Assembly (NCBI RefSeq): GCF_014217605.1 | Contig: NZ_CP043639.1 | Location: forward strand, 2,751,501-2,815,500 | Source: Sphingomonas sp. NBWT7 | GTDB taxonomy: Bacteria > Pseudomonadota > Alphaproteobacteria > Sphingomonadales > Sphingomonadaceae | DNA length: 64,000 nt | Direction of reading: 5' to 3' | In this document: positions 60,867 through 64,000 of the stretch, piece by piece | Layout: every line of letters starts with the position of its first letter | How positions within the stretch are numbered: the first letter of the stretch is position 1 | Made by a program: the position numbers and the translations under genes | The notes under the pieces: generated by a model | What the model saw: only the letters and a program-made list of their open reading frames with translations | Database searches by the model: none | Told to the model about the DNA's origin: nothing

Positions 60867-61484
60867 GTGACCGAATATTCGCTTCACGAGGATCCCGCGT
60901 CGGGCAATTGCTACAAGATCCGCCTCGTCGCCGCGTATCTCGGTATCCCGCTCCAGCGCCGACGCTACGACATCCAACGCGGCGAGACGCGAACGCCGGC
61001 GTTTCTCACCGAAGTCAACGCCGGCGGGCGCATCCCGGTGCTCCAGATCGACGCGCGCTTCCTGCCTGAGAGCAACGCTGCGTGGGCCTATCTCGCGCAC
61101 GGCAGCGCGCTGATCCCGATCGACCGCTTCGATCATGCGGACATGCTACGCTGGCTGTTCTGGGAACGACATAGCCACGAGTCTTATATCGCGACGCTGC
61201 GCTTCTGGCGGCACTATCTGGGCGAGGCGGCGCTAAGCCCCGCGCAGACGGCGCTGATGCCTGCCAAGCAGGCCGCTTGCGAAGCGGCGCTGGCACTGAT
61301 CAGGGGCTATCTCACGACTCGCGACTGGCTCGCCGCGGACCGGCCGACGCTCGCCGATCTCGTGCTTTACGCCTACACGCATCTGGCGGGCGAGAGCGGG
61401 TTCGATCTCGCCGCCCGTCCCGCCGTGGCGCGCTGGCTCACCCGTGTCGCCGCCATGCCGGGCCACATCCGCTTCGACGACTGA
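60867..61484 (+). CDS. Glutathione S-transferase family protein
   Basis: Probably conjugates or reduces substrates using glutathione; 205 residues from GTG 60867, with GGGAGG upstream. The thioredoxin-like N-terminal domain has SGNCYKIRLVAAYLGIPLQ, with VNAGGRIPVLQID (cis-Pro) and LPESNAAWAYLA (Glu-Ser glutathione contact). The helical C-terminal half has DWLAADRPTLADLVLYAYTHLAGE, typical of GSTs. It starts 25 nt after the oxidoreductase stop, likely the same operon. Confidence 0.92.
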   Translation: MTEYSLHEDPASGNCYKIRLVAAYLGIPLQRRRYDIQRGETRTPAFLTEVNAGGRIPVLQIDARFLPESNAAWAYLAHGSALIPIDRFDHADMLRWLFWERHSHESYIATLRFWRHYLGEAALSPAQTALMPAKQAACEAALALIRGYLTTRDWLAADRPTLADLVLYAYTHLAGESGFDLAARPAVARWLTRVAAMPGHIRFDD

Positions 61485-61491
61485 CGCCGAA

Positions 61492-61558
61492 CCGTCACGC
61501 AATCGAGACCGCGGCGTCATCGCGCTGTGATCGCGGCGTCACACGCGCACGCTATTGC
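61492..61558 (+). promoter_or_regulatory. Candidate Pho box array and promoter before the plcP-like gene
   Basis: Five 7-bp elements recur exactly every 11 bp: CCGTCAC (61492), TCGAGAC (61503), GCGTCAT (61514), CTGTGAT (61525), GCGTCAC (61536), with mostly CGCG 4-bp spacers. PhoB sites are direct repeats of CTGTCAT with 4-bp spacers; the third to fifth units fit best (five to six of seven). TATTGC, a possible -10, begins 10 bp after the array, the distance used by PhoB-activated promoters. Confidence 0.68.
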
Positions 61559-61580
61559 CCGCGGGCAGGGAGAGCCTGTC

Positions 61581-62459
61581 ATGCCGAAGCCCGCCTCGCT
61601 CGCTACCATGTCCTTGGGTGACGTTGCCGACCTCGCCGATTTCGCCCAATCGCGCCCGCATCTGCCCGAGCGCATCGTCGAGCGCACGCGCTACCGCACG
61701 ATCTGGATCAGCGATGTCCATCTCGGCACGCGCGGCTGCAATGCGGACATGCTGGTCGACTTCCTCGACCACGTCGACAGCGACACGATGTACCTCGTCG
61801 GCGACATCGTCGACGGATGGCGGCTGCGGCGCAAATTCTACTGGCCCGCCGCACACAACGACGTCGTGTGGCGGCTGCTGCGCCGCGCCGGCCGCGGCAC
61901 GCGGATGATCTTCATTCCCGGCAATCACGACGAGGCGTTCCGCCAATACTGCGGGCTCGATTTCGGCGGCATCGCGATCCGCCGCAACGCGGTGCACGAG
62001 ACGGCGGACGGCCGCCGCCTGCTCGTCCTGCACGGTGACGAATTCGACGCCATCACGCTTGCGCATCGCTGGCTCGCGCACGTCGGCGACCATGCCTATA
62101 CGCTGCTGATGGCGGCCAACCGACTGGTCAACGCCGCGCGCCGACGGATGGGCATGCCCTATTGGTCGCTGAGCAAGCACGCCAAGGCGCGCGTCAAGAA
62201 CGCCGTCGCCTTCATCTCGCGCTTCGAGGAGATCGTGGCGGAGGCGGCGGGCGCGCGGGGCGTCGATGGCGTCGTCTGCGGCCATATCCACACCGCCGAG
62301 ATGCGCGAGATCGGCGGCGTTGCCTATTACAACGACGGCGACTGGGTGGAGAGCGCGACCGCGCTGGTCGAGCATCCCGACGGGCGGATGGAGATCCTCC
62401 ACTGGGCCGACGTGATCGCCGGCCGCGATCGTTCCGCGCCGCTCGCGCTCGCGGCGTAA
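61581..62459 (+). CDS. Calcineurin-like phosphoesterase, PlcP-like phospholipase C
   Basis: Predicted to hydrolyse phospholipid head groups during phosphate starvation, by similarity to alphaproteobacterial PlcP proteins; often misnamed UDP-2,3-diacylglucosamine hydrolase. It has 292 residues from ATG 61581, with GGGAGAG upstream. All metal-ligand motifs are present: ISDVHLGTRG, LVGDIVDGW, IPGNHDE, LHGDEFD and GHIHTAE. An LpxH relative remains possible. It forms an operon with the glycosyltransferase 4 nt downstream; a Pho-box-like array lies directly before it. Confidence 0.82.
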   Translation: MPKPASLATMSLGDVADLADFAQSRPHLPERIVERTRYRTIWISDVHLGTRGCNADMLVDFLDHVDSDTMYLVGDIVDGWRLRRKFYWPAAHNDVVWRLLRRAGRGTRMIFIPGNHDEAFRQYCGLDFGGIAIRRNAVHETADGRRLLVLHGDEFDAITLAHRWLAHVGDHAYTLLMAANRLVNAARRRMGMPYWSLSKHAKARVKNAVAFISRFEEIVAEAAGARGVDGVVCGHIHTAEMREIGGVAYYNDGDWVESATALVEHPDGRMEILHWADVIAGRDRSAPLALAA

Positions 62460-62463
62460 CGCG

Positions 62464-63480
62464 ATGCGTATAGCAATCGTCACCGACGCGTGGGCGCCGC
62501 AGGTCAACGGCGTCGTGCGTACGCTCGAATCGGTCATCGCCGAACTCGGCGTGCTCGGCCACGAGACGCTGGTGATCGCGCCCGACGCGTTCCGCTCGCT
62601 GCCGTGCCCGACATACCCTGAGATACGCCTCGCGATCGCCGGGCGTGCCGCGGTGGGGCGCCGGATCGCCGACTTCCGCGCGGAGGCGGTGCATATCGCT
62701 ACCGAAGGACCGCTGGGGCTCGCCGCGCGGCGCTGGTGCCTCGATCGCCGCCGGCCGTTCACCACCGCCTATCACACGCAATTTCCCGATTACGTCGCCG
62801 CGCGCACCGGTACCGATCCCGAATGGGTGTGGCGCTTCATCCGTTGGTTCCACCAGCCGGCCGACGCCGTGCTCGTCTCGACGCCGACGATCCGGCGCGC
62901 GCTTGCCGCGCACGGCATCGCGCGCACCCGCCACTGGAGCCGCGGCGTTGCGCCTACCTTCGTGCCGCACGGCGAGGTAGACCCCGTGATCGCCGCGCTG
63001 CCCGGCCCGGTCATGCTCTACGTCGGCCGCGTCGCGGTGGAGAAGAACGTCGAGGCCTTTCTCGGTGCGCCGTGCACCGGCAGTAAGGTCGTCGTCGGCG
63101 ACGGGCCCGCGCTCGCCGGGCTGCGGCAGCGCTTTCCCGGCGTTCACTTCCTCGGCGCGCGCTTCGGCGACCGCCTCGCCGCCTGCTACCGCGCGGCCGA
63201 CGTGCTCGTCTTTCCCAGCCGCACCGATACTTTCGGGCTGGTGATGATCGAGGCGCTCGCCTGCGGCACGCCCGTCGCGGCCTATCCGGTGCCGGGCCCG
63301 CTCGACGTGCTGACGCCCCGCGTCGGCGCGATGGATGCCGATCTCGCCGCCGCGATCGCTGCCGCGCTGCCGCTCGATCGCGTCGCCTGTGCGCGCGAAG
63401 GCGCGCGCTACACGTGGCGGGCGAGCGCGCAGCAGTTCCTCGGCGCGCTCCACCCGATCGATCTGCCGCACGCCGCCTGA
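62464..63480 (+). CDS. GT4-family glycosyltransferase, Agt-like
   Basis: Retaining glycosyltransferase of 338 residues. The N-terminal acceptor domain is MRIAIVTDAWAPQVNGVVRTLESVIAEL. The C-terminal donor domain holds MLYVGRVAVEKNVEAFL and DTFGLVMIEALACGTPVAAYPVPGPLDVL, the E-x7-E region. In several alphaproteobacteria a glycosyltransferase (Agt) next to PlcP adds sugar to diacylglycerol, replacing phospholipids by glycolipids. Gene order and spacing here match that pair; the sugar is unknown. Short acceptor-side segments suit a membrane-associated cytosolic enzyme. Confidence 0.85.
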   Translation: MRIAIVTDAWAPQVNGVVRTLESVIAELGVLGHETLVIAPDAFRSLPCPTYPEIRLAIAGRAAVGRRIADFRAEAVHIATEGPLGLAARRWCLDRRRPFTTAYHTQFPDYVAARTGTDPEWVWRFIRWFHQPADAVLVSTPTIRRALAAHGIARTRHWSRGVAPTFVPHGEVDPVIAALPGPVMLYVGRVAVEKNVEAFLGAPCTGSKVVVGDGPALAGLRQRFPGVHFLGARFGDRLAACYRAADVLVFPSRTDTFGLVMIEALACGTPVAAYPVPGPLDVLTPRVGAMDADLAAAIAAALPLDRVACAREGARYTWRASAQQFLGALHPIDLPHAA

Positions 63481-63534
63481 CGCAAGGACGCTTGCCCTTG
63501 GCGAATGCGCGCATTAAGTCGCGGCAGGTTAAGC

Positions 63535-63570
63535 GGCCGCTCCGGTAAGGGGCGGCCCTATTTGTTTCTA
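63535..63570 (+). terminator. Terminator-like hairpin before trcR
   Basis: GGCCGCTCC (63535-63543) pairs with GGGGCGGCC (63549-63557), with one G-T pair, followed by the T-rich CTATTTGTTTCT. It probably ends the plcP-agt transcript. The rest of the 106-nt gap may hold the trcR promoter. Confidence 0.65.
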
Positions 63571-63586
63571 CCGAAAGGCTTTTCGC

Positions 63587-64000
63587 ATGGCACAGCCGCT
63601 CATGCCCCACGCGACCGCGTCGTGGATGGTCGACAATACGTCGCTCACCTTCGAACAGATCGCCGAATTCTGCGGCCTCCACATCCTCGAGGTGCAGGCG
63701 ATCGCCGATGATACCGCCGCGACCAAGCTCACCGGCCGCGATCCCGTGCGTACGCATGAGGTGACGCAGGAGGAGATCGACAAGGGCCAGGCCGATCCGA
63801 GCTATCGCCTGAAGATCACCAAGGGCCCCGAGCAGGTCCGCCGCACCAAGGGCCCGCGCTACACGCCGGTGTCGAAGCGGCAGGACAAGCCCGACGGCAT
63901 CGCCTGGATCATCCGCAACCACCCGGAGATCTCCGATGGCGCGATCTCCAACCTGATCGGCACGACGCGCACGACGATCGCCGCGATTCGCGACCGCTCG
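63587..64000 (+). CDS. trcR: DUF1013 cell-cycle regulator TrcR (cut by window end)
   Basis: Alphaproteobacterial regulator of the DUF1013/TrcR family. 138 residues are visible from ATG 63587 and the C-terminus lies past the right edge. Blocks seen are PHATASWMVDNTSLTFEQIAEFCGLHILEVQAIADD, then QVRRTKGPRYTPVSKRQDKPDGIAWIIRNHPEISDGAISNLIGTTRTTIAAIRDRS. The latter includes a helix-turn-helix-like part (ISDGAISNLIGTTRTTIAAI). The role in cell-cycle transcription is known from relatives. It follows the glycosyltransferase by 106 nt and likely has its own promoter. Confidence 0.92.
   Translation, partial: MAQPLMPHATASWMVDNTSLTFEQIAEFCGLHILEVQAIADDTAATKLTGRDPVRTHEVTQEEIDKGQADPSYRLKITKGPEQVRRTKGPRYTPVSKRQDKPDGIAWIIRNHPEISDGAISNLIGTTRTTIAAIRDRS

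Overview
The window is GC-rich, about two-thirds G+C by eye. Gene content and order point to an alphaproteobacterium of the Sphingomonas type. The clues are trcR (DUF1013), DUF1192 divergent from a quinone oxidoreductase, argH-small lipoprotein-lysA, and a flagellar set with fliA, flgM, flgN and fliS but no flaF or flbT seen. The assignment rests on protein recognition only; no database was searched.

Layout. 1-4124 (minus): type I secretion operon tolC-ABC-hlyD, with hlyD cut by the left edge. 4249-6018 (minus): motA-motB. 6136-15081 (minus): flgBCDEFGHIJKL. 15341-18660 (plus): a second stator-like pair, flgA, flgM, flgN and a lytic transglycosylase. 18665-21516: flhA-fliA. 21626-22955: a two-gene cassette unrelated to flagella, a GntA/YqcI-type N-hydroxylase and a DUF1989 protein. 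23090-25117 (minus): two short flagellins. 25438-32299 (plus): a sigma54 activator followed by fliEFGHIJ. 32342-39270: fliK-fliL-fliM-fliN-fliO-fliP-fliQ-fliR-flhB. 39333-41236: fliD-fliS. 41247-64000: housekeeping genes, namely corA/zntB-like, truncated cysG, lysA, lptM-like, argH, tlpA-like, queA, a cyclophilin, coaD, ispA, xseB, an aldehyde dehydrogenase, a diguanylate cyclase, an S9 peptidase, a PepSY protein, clpA, a quinone oxidoreductase, a GST, a plcP-like/glycosyltransferase pair, and the start of trcR.

Regulation can be read from the sequence. There are sigma54-type elements (TGGCAC-N5-TTGC) before flgB, motA2, the transglycosylase-flhA-fliA operon and fliK. The cognate activator is encoded at 25438. 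Palindromes of the form CGGCAA-N3/4-TTGCCG lie 45-135 bp upstream of three of these promoters, and another lies 215 bp downstream of the fourth, so they are candidate activator sites. Sigma28-type elements (TAAAG-N14-GYCGTTT) precede flgM, both flagellin genes and fliD. The inferred order is: activator plus basal body and hook genes, then FliA, then filament genes, with FlgM as checkpoint.

Outside the flagellar block, the best regulatory find is a run of five 7-bp elements at 11-bp spacing (61492-61542). It lies just before a PlcP-like phosphoesterase and a glycosyltransferase, which suggests a PhoB-controlled membrane-lipid remodelling operon. No rRNA, tRNA, CRISPR array, IS element or phage gene was seen.
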